In this document: positions 1 through 8,285 of the stretch, piece after piece
Layout of the letters: each line of letters opens with the position of its first letter
Numbering within the stretch: position 1 is the first letter of the stretch
Origin: an uncultured Sphingobacteriales bacterium
GTDB lineage: Bacteria > Bacteroidota > Bacteroidia > Chitinophagales > Chitinophagaceae
Length of the DNA stretch: 30,840 nucleotides
Direction of reading: 5' to 3'
Assembly (NCBI GenBank): GCA_937991535.1
Contig: CALKHN010000108.1
Location: 1 to 30,840, forward strand
Program-made: the position numbers and the translations under genes
The notes under the pieces: generated by a model
Databases searched by the model: none
What the model saw: the letters and a program-made list of their open reading frames with translations, nothing else
Told to the model about the DNA's origin: nothing

Positions 1-210
1 AACATAGGAACACAATAGAGAAGTAAAATTTGATAAGGAGGAAAATAACTATGTGTGCCTATGTGTCTATGATCCTATGTGTTGAAAAAATATATTCACA
101 CATAGGCACAGTAGAAAACATAGGAACACAATAGAGCATTTAACTAAAGATGTGAGCGGATTAAAAGAGAAAACCTATGTGTGCCTATGTGCCTGCGTGT
201 TGAAAAAAAG
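1..210. repeat. Diverged direct and inverted 'cctatgtg' repeats upstream of GxxExxY gene
   Basis: The 20-base word aacataggaacacaatagag occurs exactly at 1-20 and 117-136. A related block (ctatgtgtgcctatgtg, then a cctatgtg or cctgcgtg variant and ttgaaaaaa) occurs at 49-90 and again at 174-209. The word tgtgcctatgtgt (54-66) returns inverted as acacataggcaca at about 98-110, so the tract can fold into hairpins. The array ends just before the GxxExxY start codon and continues to the left window edge, so its full length is unknown. I recall similar tracts beside GxxExxY genes in other Bacteroidota, but I cannot check this here. Confidence 0.8.
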
Positions 211-235
211 GATTAGTAACCTAAAAAACACCATA

Positions 236-652
236 ATGAAAAACACCCAACAGTACATTGATGAGCTCACTTATAAAATTATAGGATGCGCCATTGAAGT
301 ACATAAGCAGTTAGGACCCGGTTTATTAGAAAGTGTATATGAACAATGTTTTATAAGAGAGCTATCATTGCAGGGACTTAATTATAAAACGCAAATATGG
401 ATCCCTTTGTTTTATAAGGGTTTACGGCTTGAAACGCAGTTAAGATTAGATGTTTTAGTGGAAGACCTGATATTAGTAGAGCTCAAGGCTGTTGAATATT
501 TGATAGCTATACACGATGCGAAATTATTGACCTACATGAAGCTGATGAACCGGCCTAAAGGGATACTGATTAATTTTAATTGTACTAACATATTTAAAGA
601 AGGACAAAAGACTTTTGTAAATCAATTATACGCTGACCTGCCATATGAATAG
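236..652 (+). CDS. GxxExxY family protein (PD-(D/E)XK nuclease-like fold)
   Basis: The 138-residue product carries the family-defining motif GPGLLESVYEQCF (G-x-x-E-x-x-Y) near residues 26-38, preceded by an IGCAIEVHKQLG helix. A later stretch has LDVLVEDLILVELKAV, the E/D-x-K type core expected of the PD-(D/E)XK superfamily, followed by HDAKLLTYMKLMNRPKGILINF. Length and motif order match the family (usually about 120-140 residues). I place the start at 236 because the frame upstream, back to a GTG at 152, runs through the repeat tract and resembles no protein. The family is very common in Bacteroidota, but its function is not established; nuclease activity is only a fold-based prediction. 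It has no clear operon partner, although the genes to its right are on the same strand. Confidence 0.9.
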   Translation: MKNTQQYIDELTYKIIGCAIEVHKQLGPGLLESVYEQCFIRELSLQGLNYKTQIWIPLFYKGLRLETQLRLDVLVEDLILVELKAVEYLIAIHDAKLLTYMKLMNRPKGILINFNCTNIFKEGQKTFVNQLYADLPYE

Positions 653-700
653 TTTTGATAACACCGGGAGGAAAAGCGATGTATCTTTCAATTAACGAAG

Positions 701-741
701 AAAAAAATACCCGGGAATGAGGCATTCTTAATTTCCGGGTA
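701..741 (-). terminator. Rho-independent terminator-like hairpin facing left
   Basis: An 11-bp stem (708-718 with 731-741, one G-T pair) encloses a 12-base loop. On the minus strand it is followed by seven T (701-707), the classical terminator form; on the plus strand only ATAAAATAAAG follows. No minus-strand gene that needs it is visible to its right. It lies 12 bases before the DUF1501 start codon and could instead act as a leader hairpin for that gene. Confidence 0.55.
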
Positions 742-753
742 TAAAATAAAGTT

Positions 754-2265
754 ATGACTCAAAAAGAATTGCATAACCAGCGGCTGATTAATGAGGCCAA
801 TCATGAAACCCTGCGTTTTGTAACGCGCAGGCATTTCTTAAAAGACAGCATTACCGGTTTAGGCGCCATGGCGTTTGGCTCATTATTAAGCGGTTGCGAT
901 TTCTGGAGTTCAAAAGGAACCGGTGTAAATGCTTTTGACAGCAATAATCCATTAGCGGCACATCCTCCCATGTTCCCCGGAAAAGCAAAATCCGTGATCT
1001 ATCTGCATATGGCGGGAGCTCCATCTCAATTGGAAATGTTTGATTATAAGCCCGACCTTATGAAATTGGATGGATTGGAATGCCCGCAGTCTTTGCTTGA
1101 GGGGAAGCGCTTTGCCTTTATCAGGGGAGTACCCAAAATGCTGGGACCGCAGGCACATTTTGAGCAACGCGGACAAAGCGGTGCATGGGTGTCGGATAAT
1201 TTACCGCACTTTGCGACAGTAGCCGATGAAGTGAGTTTTTTAAAAGCGGTTAAAACAGACCAGTTTAATCATGCCCCTGCGCAACTGCTCATGCATACGG
1301 GTGGAGCACGTTTGGGCCGGCCAAGTATGGGCTCATGGGTAAGTTATGGCTTGGGAACAGAGAACAGCAACCTGCCCGGTTTTGTTGTACTTACTTCGGG
1401 TGGTAAAAATCCTGATGCGGGAAAAAGTGTTTGGGGAAGCGGTTTCCTGCCTTCCGTTTACCAGGGTGTGCAGTGCCGCTCCGAAGGTGATCCAGTACTT
1501 TTTATTAATAATCCGGAAGGGATAGATAAAGACATTCGCAAAGCATCTATTGAAGCCATCAACAAGGTAAACCAGCAATCGTATGAAGAGTTTAAAGATC
1601 CTGAAATATTATCGCGGATATCCCAATATGAGATGGCTTATAAAATGCAGATGTCGGTACCCGAAGCAATGGATATAAGTGATGAACCTGAGTATATACA
1701 TAAAATGTATGGCACTAAGCCCGGCAGAACAAGTTTTGCCAATAATGTGTTACTGGCGAGAAAATTAGTGGAGAAAGGGGTGCGGTATGTACAGCTTTTC
1801 GATTGGGGCTGGGATTCGCATGGCACAAGCCCGGCCGATTGCTTAGAAATAGGGTTGATCAACAAATGCCGCTCTATAGACCGTCCTATAACCGCATTGT
1901 TACTCGATCTTAAACAAAGAGGCTTGCTGGAGGAAACATTGGTGGTATGGGGCGGAGAGTTTGGTCGCACACCGATGCAGGAAAACAGGGATGGCAAAGA
2001 AATGCCTTTTAAGGGTAGAGATCACCACGCCGAGGCATTTACCATGTGGATGGCAGGAGGTGGTATAAAAAAGGGTTTCAGCTATGGAGAAACAGATGAG
2101 ATAGGCTATAGTGCCAGGAGTGGAAAAGTAGAACCCAATGATATACAGGCTACCGTATTGAACCAGTTGGGTTTCGACCATGAAAAATTTGTTTACGAGT
2201 TCCAGGGACGGCCATTCCGTTTAACAGATGTAAGCGGAAGAGTGATAAGGGAAATTGTAGCATAA
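754..2265 (+). CDS. DUF1501 domain protein, Tat-exported lipoprotein
   Basis: The 503-residue protein belongs to the DUF1501 family (alkaline-phosphatase/sulfatase-like fold). The N-terminus has a twin-arginine motif, TRRHFLK (residues 24-30), then a hydrophobic stretch ending in the lipobox L45-S-G-C48, so it should be exported folded and lipidated. The body has family-typical stretches such as GAPSQLEMFDYKP, FNHAPAQLLMHTG, LFDWGWDSHG and VVWGGEFGRTP, with candidate metal ligands (D and H in DWGWDSHG; E and R in GEFGRTP). It is followed after 51 bases by the cytochrome c gene, a pairing common in Planctomycetes and Bacteroidota, where a DUF1549/DUF1553 protein usually completes the set. That partner is not in the window. 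The biochemical role is not established. Confidence 0.9.
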   Translation: MTQKELHNQRLINEANHETLRFVTRRHFLKDSITGLGAMAFGSLLSGCDFWSSKGTGVNAFDSNNPLAAHPPMFPGKAKSVIYLHMAGAPSQLEMFDYKPDLMKLDGLECPQSLLEGKRFAFIRGVPKMLGPQAHFEQRGQSGAWVSDNLPHFATVADEVSFLKAVKTDQFNHAPAQLLMHTGGARLGRPSMGSWVSYGLGTENSNLPGFVVLTSGGKNPDAGKSVWGSGFLPSVYQGVQCRSEGDPVLFINNPEGIDKDIRKASIEAINKVNQQSYEEFKDPEILSRISQYEMAYKMQMSVPEAMDISDEPEYIHKMYGTKPGRTSFANNVLLARKLVEKGVRYVQLFDWGWDSHGTSPADCLEIGLINKCRSIDRPITALLLDLKQRGLLEETLVVWGGEFGRTPMQENRDGKEMPFKGRDHHAEAFTMWMAGGGIKKGFSYGETDEIGYSARSGKVEPNDIQATVLNQLGFDHEKFVYEFQGRPFRLTDVSGRVIREIVA

Positions 2266-2316
2266 AACTATTTACTGTGATACTCTGATCAATAAAAATA
2301 TTACTCCGCAGCTTTT

Positions 2317-3732
2317 ATGATACTACTCAGCATTTCCGGTTTCTTCGGTCGTTTTCATCCCTTACTCGTGCATTTGCCTATTGGCATTTTATTATTGGGT
2401 GTTGTACTGCACTGGCTCAGCCGCAAACAACAATTCAGCACTATCCGCCCGGCGGTAAGCGTTACTTTATTACTGGGCGCCATAAGCGCTGTATTGTCCT
2501 GTATCAGTGGCTGGTTATTGGCCGCCGGAGGTGAGTATGATGCAACTGTATTAGACCGGCACCGGTGGATGGGTATAGGTGTTGCCGTAATCGCTATATT
2601 GTATTATGTATTATATACTGAAAGATTTTCGTTCCGGTTTCATCCGGCGCTCCCTTACATACTTTCCGTGGCCTTGTTTATACTGATCACCTTTACGGGG
2701 CACCTGGGTGGAACGCTTACTCACGGTGAGGGATACCTTACACAGGATATAGGAGAACCGGATGACATAAAGGAAGTAAAAAAAATTATTCCCAATGTGC
2801 AGGAAGCTATGCTGTATAATGATATTATACAGCCTGTACTACAAAACAAATGCTATAGCTGTCATGGCCCGTCAAAACAGAAGGGCAAATTGCGTTTGGA
2901 TAGCAAAGAAACGATTGCAAAAGGCGGAGAAGATGGCAAGGTGCTGGTAGCGGGGAAAAGTGCCGAAAGTGAATTGTATAAAAGGATAACCCTCGACTTG
3001 CTTGAAAAGAAACATATGCCCCCTAAAGGTAAGTCGCAGCCTTCGGAAGCGGAGATCGCTTTGATCCATTGGTGGATCAGTACCGGCGCCAGTTTTAACC
3101 AGCCGGTAAAAGCCCTGCCGCAGAATGAGAAAATAAAGCCGCTGCTTATTGCGCTGCAGAGTGATCATCTGCAGCCGCCATCAAAGCCCGAAGTACCTGA
3201 AGTGCCTGTAGCGGAAGCTCCCGCTCAGGCGGTGAACAAATTAAAAGAAATGGGCGTTACCGTTGTTCCGGTATCAACGGGCAGCAACTATCTTTCTGTT
3301 AATTTTTTGGATTCAAAAAAGATTGGTGACAATGAAGTGAAGCTGCTGGAGCCACTTGCACCGCAGTTGGTTTGGTTAAAATTGGGTGGTACATCCGTTA
3401 GCGACAATGCGATGGCTACTATTGGTAAATTGCCTGTTTTAATTAAGCTGAGTTTGGATAATACCGGAATATCAGACAAAGGCCTCGCTATGCTGCAATC
3501 ATTATCAAAATTGCAGTACCTGAATGTTGTGGGAGTAAAAATTACTGCCCAGGGCTTGCAGTCTTTAAAAAATCTGCCGGAATTGCAAACGCTTTATTTG
3601 TATAAAACGGATATAAACAATGCCGACTGGCTATCACTGAAACAGTCCTTTCCGAAAGCTGTACTGGATACAGGTGGGTATGCATTGCCTTTGCTGGAAG
3701 GAGATACTACACTGGTTACGCAAAACAAGTAA
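2317..3732 (+). CDS. Membrane-anchored c-type cytochrome with leucine-rich repeats
   Basis: The 471-residue product has four predicted membrane segments (about residues 15-34, 45-68, 83-100 and 112-130), in a DUF2231-like arrangement starting with LLVHLPIGILLLG. A Planctomycete-type cytochrome c domain follows with heme motif C179-YS-C182-H183 and a likely distal methionine in HMPP (M234). The C-terminal part (about 325-445) holds leucine-rich repeats of the form LxxLxLxxTxISDxGLxxL. The heme domain should face the periplasm, since heme c is attached there. Co-transcription with the DUF1501 gene is likely because both share strand and a short gap. Its electron-transfer partner is unknown; the repeats suggest protein binding. 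It ends 17 bases from the convergent Crp/Fnr gene, with no convincing terminator between. Confidence 0.88.
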   Translation: MILLSISGFFGRFHPLLVHLPIGILLLGVVLHWLSRKQQFSTIRPAVSVTLLLGAISAVLSCISGWLLAAGGEYDATVLDRHRWMGIGVAVIAILYYVLYTERFSFRFHPALPYILSVALFILITFTGHLGGTLTHGEGYLTQDIGEPDDIKEVKKIIPNVQEAMLYNDIIQPVLQNKCYSCHGPSKQKGKLRLDSKETIAKGGEDGKVLVAGKSAESELYKRITLDLLEKKHMPPKGKSQPSEAEIALIHWWISTGASFNQPVKALPQNEKIKPLLIALQSDHLQPPSKPEVPEVPVAEAPAQAVNKLKEMGVTVVPVSTGSNYLSVNFLDSKKIGDNEVKLLEPLAPQLVWLKLGGTSVSDNAMATIGKLPVLIKLSLDNTGISDKGLAMLQSLSKLQYLNVVGVKITAQGLQSLKNLPELQTLYLYKTDINNADWLSLKQSFPKAVLDTGGYALPLLEGDTTLVTQNK

Positions 3733-3749
3733 GTAAGCACTGGTAAAAA

Positions 3750-4457
3750 TTACCTTGCATTTGCGAGGTCAATCAGTTTGTTGATATCGGTAATAAATAT
3801 TTTTCTGCCTTTTGTTTCAACCATTCCTGCTTCTTTAAATTCTCTCAGCACTCTTATTACGTTTTCCCGGGCAGTGCCTGCAAGGCTGGCCAAATCATCT
3901 CTCGACATATTGATTTCTACAGCCATACCGGGCTCAAAATTTACCTTGTATTTTTCCCGCAATACGATCAACTGCAATGCCAGTCTTTCGCGTACCGAAT
4001 TTTGAGCAAATAAGGTAATACTGTTGGCCAATACAGCAAACTCATGACTGAGCGTTTTCAGCAACCGGTTGTTGAGAATGGAGGATTGCTCTAAACAGGC
4101 TAAAAAGTCTTCCTTTGGTATAAAGGCAATGGTGCTTTCTTCCAGCGTTGCGGCCGAATCGGGATAGCGGTATTCCGATAAAATAGCGTGGTACCCGAGA
4201 AGCTCTCCGGTGTTGGCCACATAAATAATCTGCTCCCGGCTGTTCTTATCTGTTTTGTATTTTTTAACCTTGCCTTCAACAATATAATATATGCCCGATG
4301 GGTAGCCACCTTCCCTAAAAAGGACCTCTCCCTTTTTGTATATATGTTCGCTTTTATGAGCCATGAGCCGCTCAAAGTCCGGAATGGGAAGATCAGCCAA
4401 AATAGATTCGCTTTTGAAATCCCATTTGTCTATTGGAAAAATGTCCCGTATACTCAT
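3750..4457 (-). CDS. Crp/Fnr family transcriptional regulator
   Basis: The 235-residue protein has an N-terminal cyclic-nucleotide-binding-like beta-barrel (about residues 30-130: VLFREGGYPSGIYYIVEGKV, then GELLGYHAIL) and a C-terminal winged helix. The recognition helix GTARENVIRVL (194-204) aligns with that of E. coli CRP, conserving the DNA-contacting R-E-x3-R residues (R197, E198, R202). Only one cysteine (C121) is present, so an Fnr-type iron-sulfur cluster is unlikely; the effector is unknown. A -7 promoter box lies 7 bases before the start codon and a Crp/Fnr-type palindrome sits 28 bases upstream, which suggests autoregulation. The gene is divergent from the methyltransferase-SulP cluster, its most likely target. 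The next in-frame ATG is codon 33, so the annotated start is best. Confidence 0.92.
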   Translation of the reverse strand: MSIRDIFPIDKWDFKSESILADLPIPDFERLMAHKSEHIYKKGEVLFREGGYPSGIYYIVEGKVKKYKTDKNSREQIIYVANTGELLGYHAILSEYRYPDSAATLEESTIAFIPKEDFLACLEQSSILNNRLLKTLSHEFAVLANSITLFAQNSVRERLALQLIVLREKYKVNFEPGMAVEINMSRDDLASLAGTARENVIRVLREFKEAGMVETKGRKIFITDINKLIDLANAR

Positions 4458-4464
4458 GATTGCA

Positions 4465-4472
4465 CAAAACTA
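4465..4472 (-). promoter_or_regulatory. Bacteroidota -7 promoter box for the Crp/Fnr gene
   Basis: The minus strand reads TAGTTTTG, an exact match to the Bacteroidota -7 consensus TAnnTTTG. Only seven bases separate it from the ATG at 4457, so transcription would begin within a few bases of the start codon and the mRNA would be leaderless or nearly so. I see no good TTG-type -33 element at standard distance; the Crp/Fnr palindrome occupies that place. Confidence 0.6.
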
Positions 4473-4484
4473 CCTTTAAAAATA

Positions 4485-4498
4485 TTGATATTAATCAC
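4485..4498. promoter_or_regulatory. Crp/Fnr-type operator in divergent intergenic region
   Basis: The site TTGATATTAATCAC has the core TGA-N6-TCA shared by Crp and Fnr sites. One half-site is TTGAT (Fnr-like); the other read inverted is GTGAT (Crp-like). It overlaps the expected -25 to -38 region of the leftward crp/fnr promoter, which fits repression. It is centred roughly 62-64 bases before the expected rightward start site, a usual class I activation position. Binding by the adjacent regulator is inferred. Confidence 0.6.
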
Positions 4499-4542
4499 TT
4501 TCGGGGGTGATAAGTTTTACCGCATAAAGAAAAATTGATATG

Positions 4543-4550
4543 TAATTTTG
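4543..4550 (+). promoter_or_regulatory. Bacteroidota -7 promoter box for the rightward cluster
   Basis: TAATTTTG exactly matches TAnnTTTG and is followed by CATCCGG, so transcription would start near 4554-4557. It lacks a good -33 TTG at 17-23 bases, which fits a promoter that needs an activator at the upstream TGA-N6-TCA site. It would drive the 45-codon ORF, the methyltransferase and probably the genes through SulP. Confidence 0.5.
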
Positions 4551-4576
4551 CATCCGGCTTTGGATGTTTTCCGAAC

Positions 4577-4714
4577 ATGCAGGATTGTGAATATCAGGTT
4601 AAAGATCTTATAAAGCACGCCGATTTCGCGTATAATCAGAACCTCAATGCCGCTTCGGGAAATCCGCTACACAGTGTATATGGCCAATATGCCAGTATCA
4701 ATATTGTCATTTAA
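4577..4714 (+). CDS. Possible small protein of 45 residues
   Basis: An ATG-to-TAA frame of 45 codons lies between the rightward promoter box and the methyltransferase gene. It ends 14 bases before the methyltransferase start, the close spacing expected inside an operon. The product begins MQDCEYQVKDLIKHADFAYN and ends in a hydrophobic ASINIVI tail; I recognise no family. No strong Shine-Dalgarno sequence precedes it, which is normal in this phylum. It could also be an untranslated leader. Conservation of the frame in relatives would decide. Confidence 0.4.
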   Translation: MQDCEYQVKDLIKHADFAYNQNLNAASGNPLHSVYGQYASINIVI

Positions 4715-4728
4715 AGCTTAATACAACC

Positions 4729-5334
4729 ATGTATGTAAATGAAAAAAAATTGCCGGCTAACAGGTACTTCACTTCCGATAGTAACTTTAATACTATTTAC
4801 CCGGAACGGATCCGCTCGCTGGCTGTGAGGCATTGGACTCCTTTAAACGTAGCCCGGAGGGCATCTTTTTTTTTAGCTTCGGAAAATGGCGCCCGTATAC
4901 TTGATATTGGCAGTGGGGTGGGCAAATTTTGTTTAGCCGGGGCTTATTATTCTCCCGGCGCACATTTTTATGGTGTTGAGCAACGCAAAGACCTGGTAAC
5001 CTATGCACAGGCTGCAGCGAACGTGCTGGGTTTGCAGAATGTTTCTTTTATTCATGGAAATTTTACCCAACTGGATTTGCGCAATTACGATCATTTCTAC
5101 TTTTATAATTCCTTTTATGAAAACCTGGCAGGCACCGACAAAATAGATGAGCGCATTGTATACTCCGGGGAATTGTATAATTATTATAACCGTTACTTGT
5201 ATAAGCAACTGGAGCAAATGCCGGCAGCAACAAGATTGGCTACATTTTACAGCCTCGAGGATGAAGTACCAGGGGATTACCATATTGTGGGTTCGGAAAT
5301 GGATAACCTTCTGAAATTCTGGATTAAAATATAA
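4729..5334 (+). CDS. Class I SAM-dependent methyltransferase
   Basis: The 201-residue protein carries the SAM-binding motif I ILDIGSGVGKF (residues 57-67), with an acidic residue at the end of the next strand (E84 in YGVEQRKDL) that would bind the ribose of SAM. A following stretch, NVSFIHGNFTQLDL, matches the motif II-III region. The C-terminal half is rich in tyrosine and short for a substrate domain, so the target cannot be named; the FIHGNF stretch is loosely reminiscent of DOT1-like folds, a weak resemblance. It lies behind the Crp/Fnr-linked promoter and 19 bases before an uncharacterised gene, suggesting an operon that ends in a SulP transporter. Confidence 0.75.
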   Translation: MYVNEKKLPANRYFTSDSNFNTIYPERIRSLAVRHWTPLNVARRASFFLASENGARILDIGSGVGKFCLAGAYYSPGAHFYGVEQRKDLVTYAQAAANVLGLQNVSFIHGNFTQLDLRNYDHFYFYNSFYENLAGTDKIDERIVYSGELYNYYNRYLYKQLEQMPAATRLATFYSLEDEVPGDYHIVGSEMDNLLKFWIKI

Positions 5335-5353
5335 CCTCCAAAACCATTGTAAT

Positions 5354-5665
<312 letters not shown>

Positions 5666-5678
5666 GGAACAGTAAAGT

Positions 5679-7337
5679 ATGTTTAGACCTAAATTGTTGG
5701 ATACCTTAAAAAACTATAGCAGGCAGCAGTTTGTTAAGGATGTGATGGCCGGTTTAATAGTGGGTGTTGTGGCATTGCCGCTTGCTATTGCGTTTGCCAT
5801 AGCTTCAGGTGTGTCGCCGGAAAAGGGGTTGTATACTGCGGTTATCGCGGGTTTTATTATTTCTGCACTGGGGGGCAGCAAGGTTCAAATTGGCGGTCCA
5901 ACCGGCGCATTCATTGTAATCGTATATGGCATTGTTCAGCAATTTGGCATTAATGGCTTAATTATTGCCACTTTTATTGCTGGGGTAATTCTTATCATTA
6001 TGGGTATCGCCCGTTTGGGCGCCATCATTAAATTTATACCCTATCCTTTAATTGTAGGATTTACCAGTGGCATCGCCCTTATCATTTTTTCGTCGCAGAT
6101 AAAAGATTTTTTTGGATTGAAGATGGGCGAAATTCCCGCTGATTTTACAGATAAATGGCAAAGTTATATTGGGAGTTTTCAAACGGTTAATATATATGCA
6201 TTTTTAATTGCGGCAGGCACAGTTGCCATTATTGTTTTATGGCCAAAGGTTACCCTTAAAATACCCGGATCATTGATTGCCCTTTTGGTTACAACTGCTG
6301 TTGTGCAACTATTGCATCTGCCTGTAGAAACCATTGGCAGCCGCTTCGGCAGCATTTCTTCTTCTTTTCCTTCGCCTGTAATTCCCGATCTTGATTTCGG
6401 CACGGTTCAGAAGCTGATCGCACCCGCTTTTACCATCGCTTTACTGGGCGGTATTGAATCTTTATTATCGGCCGTCGTGGCCGACGGAATGATCGGGGGG
6501 AATCACAGGTCCAATACCGAACTCATAGCGCAGGGCACAGCCAATATCTTCTCCTCCATTTTTGGCGGTATACCCGCTACCGGCGCTATAGCCCGTACGG
6601 CAACCAACGTCAAAAACGGCGGACGTACGCCAGTGGCAGGCATCGTGCATGCATTAACGTTATTGCTGATCATATTGTTTATAGGCAAATGGGCAGCCCT
6701 GATACCCATGGCTGCTTTGGCCGGCATACTGGTAATTGTGGCTTATAACATGAGTGAATGGGAGAACTTTATTTCAGTAGCAAAAGGCCCGCGTGGCGAT
6801 ACCGCGGTATTGTTTACTACTTTTTTTCTTACCGTGTTGGTTGATCTCACCGTAGCTATTGAAATAGGCATGGTGCTGGCTGTATTCCTGTTTATGAGAA
6901 ATATGATAAAGTTTACAGATGTAAATATTCTCACCGATAATAACACAGATCGGGGAGAAGAACGCGATAAAGACGCAGTAAGCAATTACACTATTCCGAA
7001 AGATGTTGAAGTATTTGAAATAAACGGGCCCTTGTTTTTTGGCGCCGCCTATAAATTTAAAGATGCTATAAAGTTTATCAAGAAGCCACCCAAAGTATTC
7101 ATCATCCGAATGCGGCACGTACCCATTATTGACGCTACGGGAATCAGAACCCTGCGTGAGATTTATAAAGAATCTAAAAATCGGGGCACAAAATTAATCC
7201 TTTCGGAAGTGCATAGTAAACAAGTGCTGGATGAACTGAGAGCTGCACGTTTGTTATTTGCTGTTGGTAAGGCCAATGTAACAGATTCTTTTGAGCAAGC
7301 GCTGAAAAGGAGCAATATGGTGATAAATGGTGGATAG
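5679..7337 (+). CDS. SulP family inorganic anion transporter with STAS domain
   Basis: The 552-residue protein has the SulP architecture: about 10-14 hydrophobic membrane segments over residues 20-415 and a cytoplasmic C-terminal STAS domain (about 442-547). The N-terminal membrane part has GLYTAVIAGF followed by GGSKVQIGGPTGAF, typical of the family, and later GGIPATGAIARTATN. The STAS domain contains VPIIDATGIRTL, where D485 occupies the position of the conserved loop region. The family carries sulfate, bicarbonate, chloride or other anions; the substrate cannot be assigned from sequence alone. It is the last gene of the probable Crp/Fnr-linked cluster. Confidence 0.93.
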   Translation: MFRPKLLDTLKNYSRQQFVKDVMAGLIVGVVALPLAIAFAIASGVSPEKGLYTAVIAGFIISALGGSKVQIGGPTGAFIVIVYGIVQQFGINGLIIATFIAGVILIIMGIARLGAIIKFIPYPLIVGFTSGIALIIFSSQIKDFFGLKMGEIPADFTDKWQSYIGSFQTVNIYAFLIAAGTVAIIVLWPKVTLKIPGSLIALLVTTAVVQLLHLPVETIGSRFGSISSSFPSPVIPDLDFGTVQKLIAPAFTIALLGGIESLLSAVVADGMIGGNHRSNTELIAQGTANIFSSIFGGIPATGAIARTATNVKNGGRTPVAGIVHALTLLLIILFIGKWAALIPMAALAGILVIVAYNMSEWENFISVAKGPRGDTAVLFTTFFLTVLVDLTVAIEIGMVLAVFLFMRNMIKFTDVNILTDNNTDRGEERDKDAVSNYTIPKDVEVFEINGPLFFGAAYKFKDAIKFIKKPPKVFIIRMRHVPIIDATGIRTLREIYKESKNRGTKLILSEVHSKQVLDELRAARLLFAVGKANVTDSFEQALKRSNMVINGG

Positions 7338-7446
7338 TAGATAGTGAGGGTGAAAAGTGAAAAGTGAGAGAAACTGAGCGTATGTATTCGCTAACGGCTG
7401 ATAGCTCATTGCCGACAGCGATAAACCGGAAGTGAAAGCTATACCA
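7338..7446. other. Convergent gap with degenerate short-period repeat
   Basis: This 109-base gap between the convergent SulP and MsrA genes contains gtgaaaagtgaaaagtgaga (7351-7370) and later ggctgatagctcat (7398-7411), words that recur with variation in other gaps of the backbone. A weak 5-bp stem (7431-7435 with 7447-7451) followed by GTTTTTT could serve as a rightward terminator, but it is poor. Confidence 0.55.
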
Positions 7447-8121
7447 TCACTGTTTTTTAAGCTTATCCTTAAATATTTTTTCAAATTTTTCGAGCTTGGG
7501 CCTGATCACATACTGGCAGTAAGGTGCTTTGCCATTGAGCTTAAAGTAATTCTGATGATAGTTTTCCGCTATGTAGAAATTTTTAAACGGTTCAATGGCC
7601 GTTACCACGGGATTGGGCCACGCGCCGCTTTTATCCAGTTCGGTTTTATAAGCTTCGGCTTTTTCTTTCTGGGTATTATCGTGATAAAAGATCACGCTGC
7701 GGTACTGCGGTCCCACGTCGTTACCCTGCCTGTTTAAAGTGGTGGGATCGTGTGTTTTCCAGAACACTTCCAGTAATTCATCGAAACTGATAATGGTGGG
7801 ATCATACACAATTTGCAGCGCTTCGGCATGGCCGGTATTCTTTTCACAAACCTGCTCATAGGTGGGGTTGGCCACATGTCCGCCACTGTAGCCGCTGGTT
7901 ACTTTTTTAACACCTTCTAATTGCTGAAAAACGGCTTCTGTGCACCAGAAACAGCCGTTTGCAAAAGTAGCAACTGCCGTATGGGCATCCGTAGTAATTG
8001 CAGCAGGATGAATTGTAGTATCGTTGCTCATATTATTTGTTTTTGGGGAACTGCTTTTTGCACCGCAGGAAAACAATGCGGTTGCCGGGATCATTCCAAG
8101 GATCAGAAAAAGGTATTTCAT
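7447..8121 (-). CDS. msrA: Peptide-methionine (S)-S-oxide reductase, lipoprotein form
   Basis: The 224-residue protein reduces methionine-S-sulfoxide in proteins. The active-site motif GCFWC (residues 56-60, catalytic C57) follows ATFAN, and the downstream GYSGGHVANPTYEQVC and GHAEALQIVYDP blocks are diagnostic of MsrA. The N-terminus MKYLFLILGMIPATALFSC has a hydrophobic core and a lipobox-like LFSC (C19), so this copy is probably exported and lipid-anchored to repair periplasmic or surface proteins; F at the -2 position is not ideal for a lipobox. The C-terminal tail is lysine-rich. No MsrB gene is adjacent. It is convergent with SulP and probably transcribed alone. Confidence 0.95.
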   Translation of the reverse strand: MKYLFLILGMIPATALFSCGAKSSSPKTNNMSNDTTIHPAAITTDAHTAVATFANGCFWCTEAVFQQLEGVKKVTSGYSGGHVANPTYEQVCEKNTGHAEALQIVYDPTIISFDELLEVFWKTHDPTTLNRQGNDVGPQYRSVIFYHDNTQKEKAEAYKTELDKSGAWPNPVVTAIEPFKNFYIAENYHQNYFKLNGKAPYCQYVIRPKLEKFEKIFKDKLKKQ

Positions 8122-8285
8122 CGCTTAACATTTACGAATGATAAATATTATGCTAACCAGAACGCAAGTTACTGAATACGGCAAAGAATGAAGGCAGTAA
8201 GCGGGTAGCGGAGACGTTAAATTTTGTTAAAGAAGAGTTGCGGGTGCTTTGTTCGGCTATACTGCTAAAGCTGGACTTGATTACC

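Noticed and set aside
1..210. CRISPR-like array at the left edge
   Set aside because: The repeats are diverged, partly inverted and unevenly spaced, with no uniform spacers or cas genes.
152..235. Longer N-terminus for the GxxExxY protein
   Set aside because: The frame reads through the repeat tract from a GTG and gives no conserved sequence.
3733..3749. Terminator between the cytochrome and Crp/Fnr genes
   Set aside because: The only hairpin, ggtaa-aaa-ttacc, has five pairs and a three-base loop without a T run.
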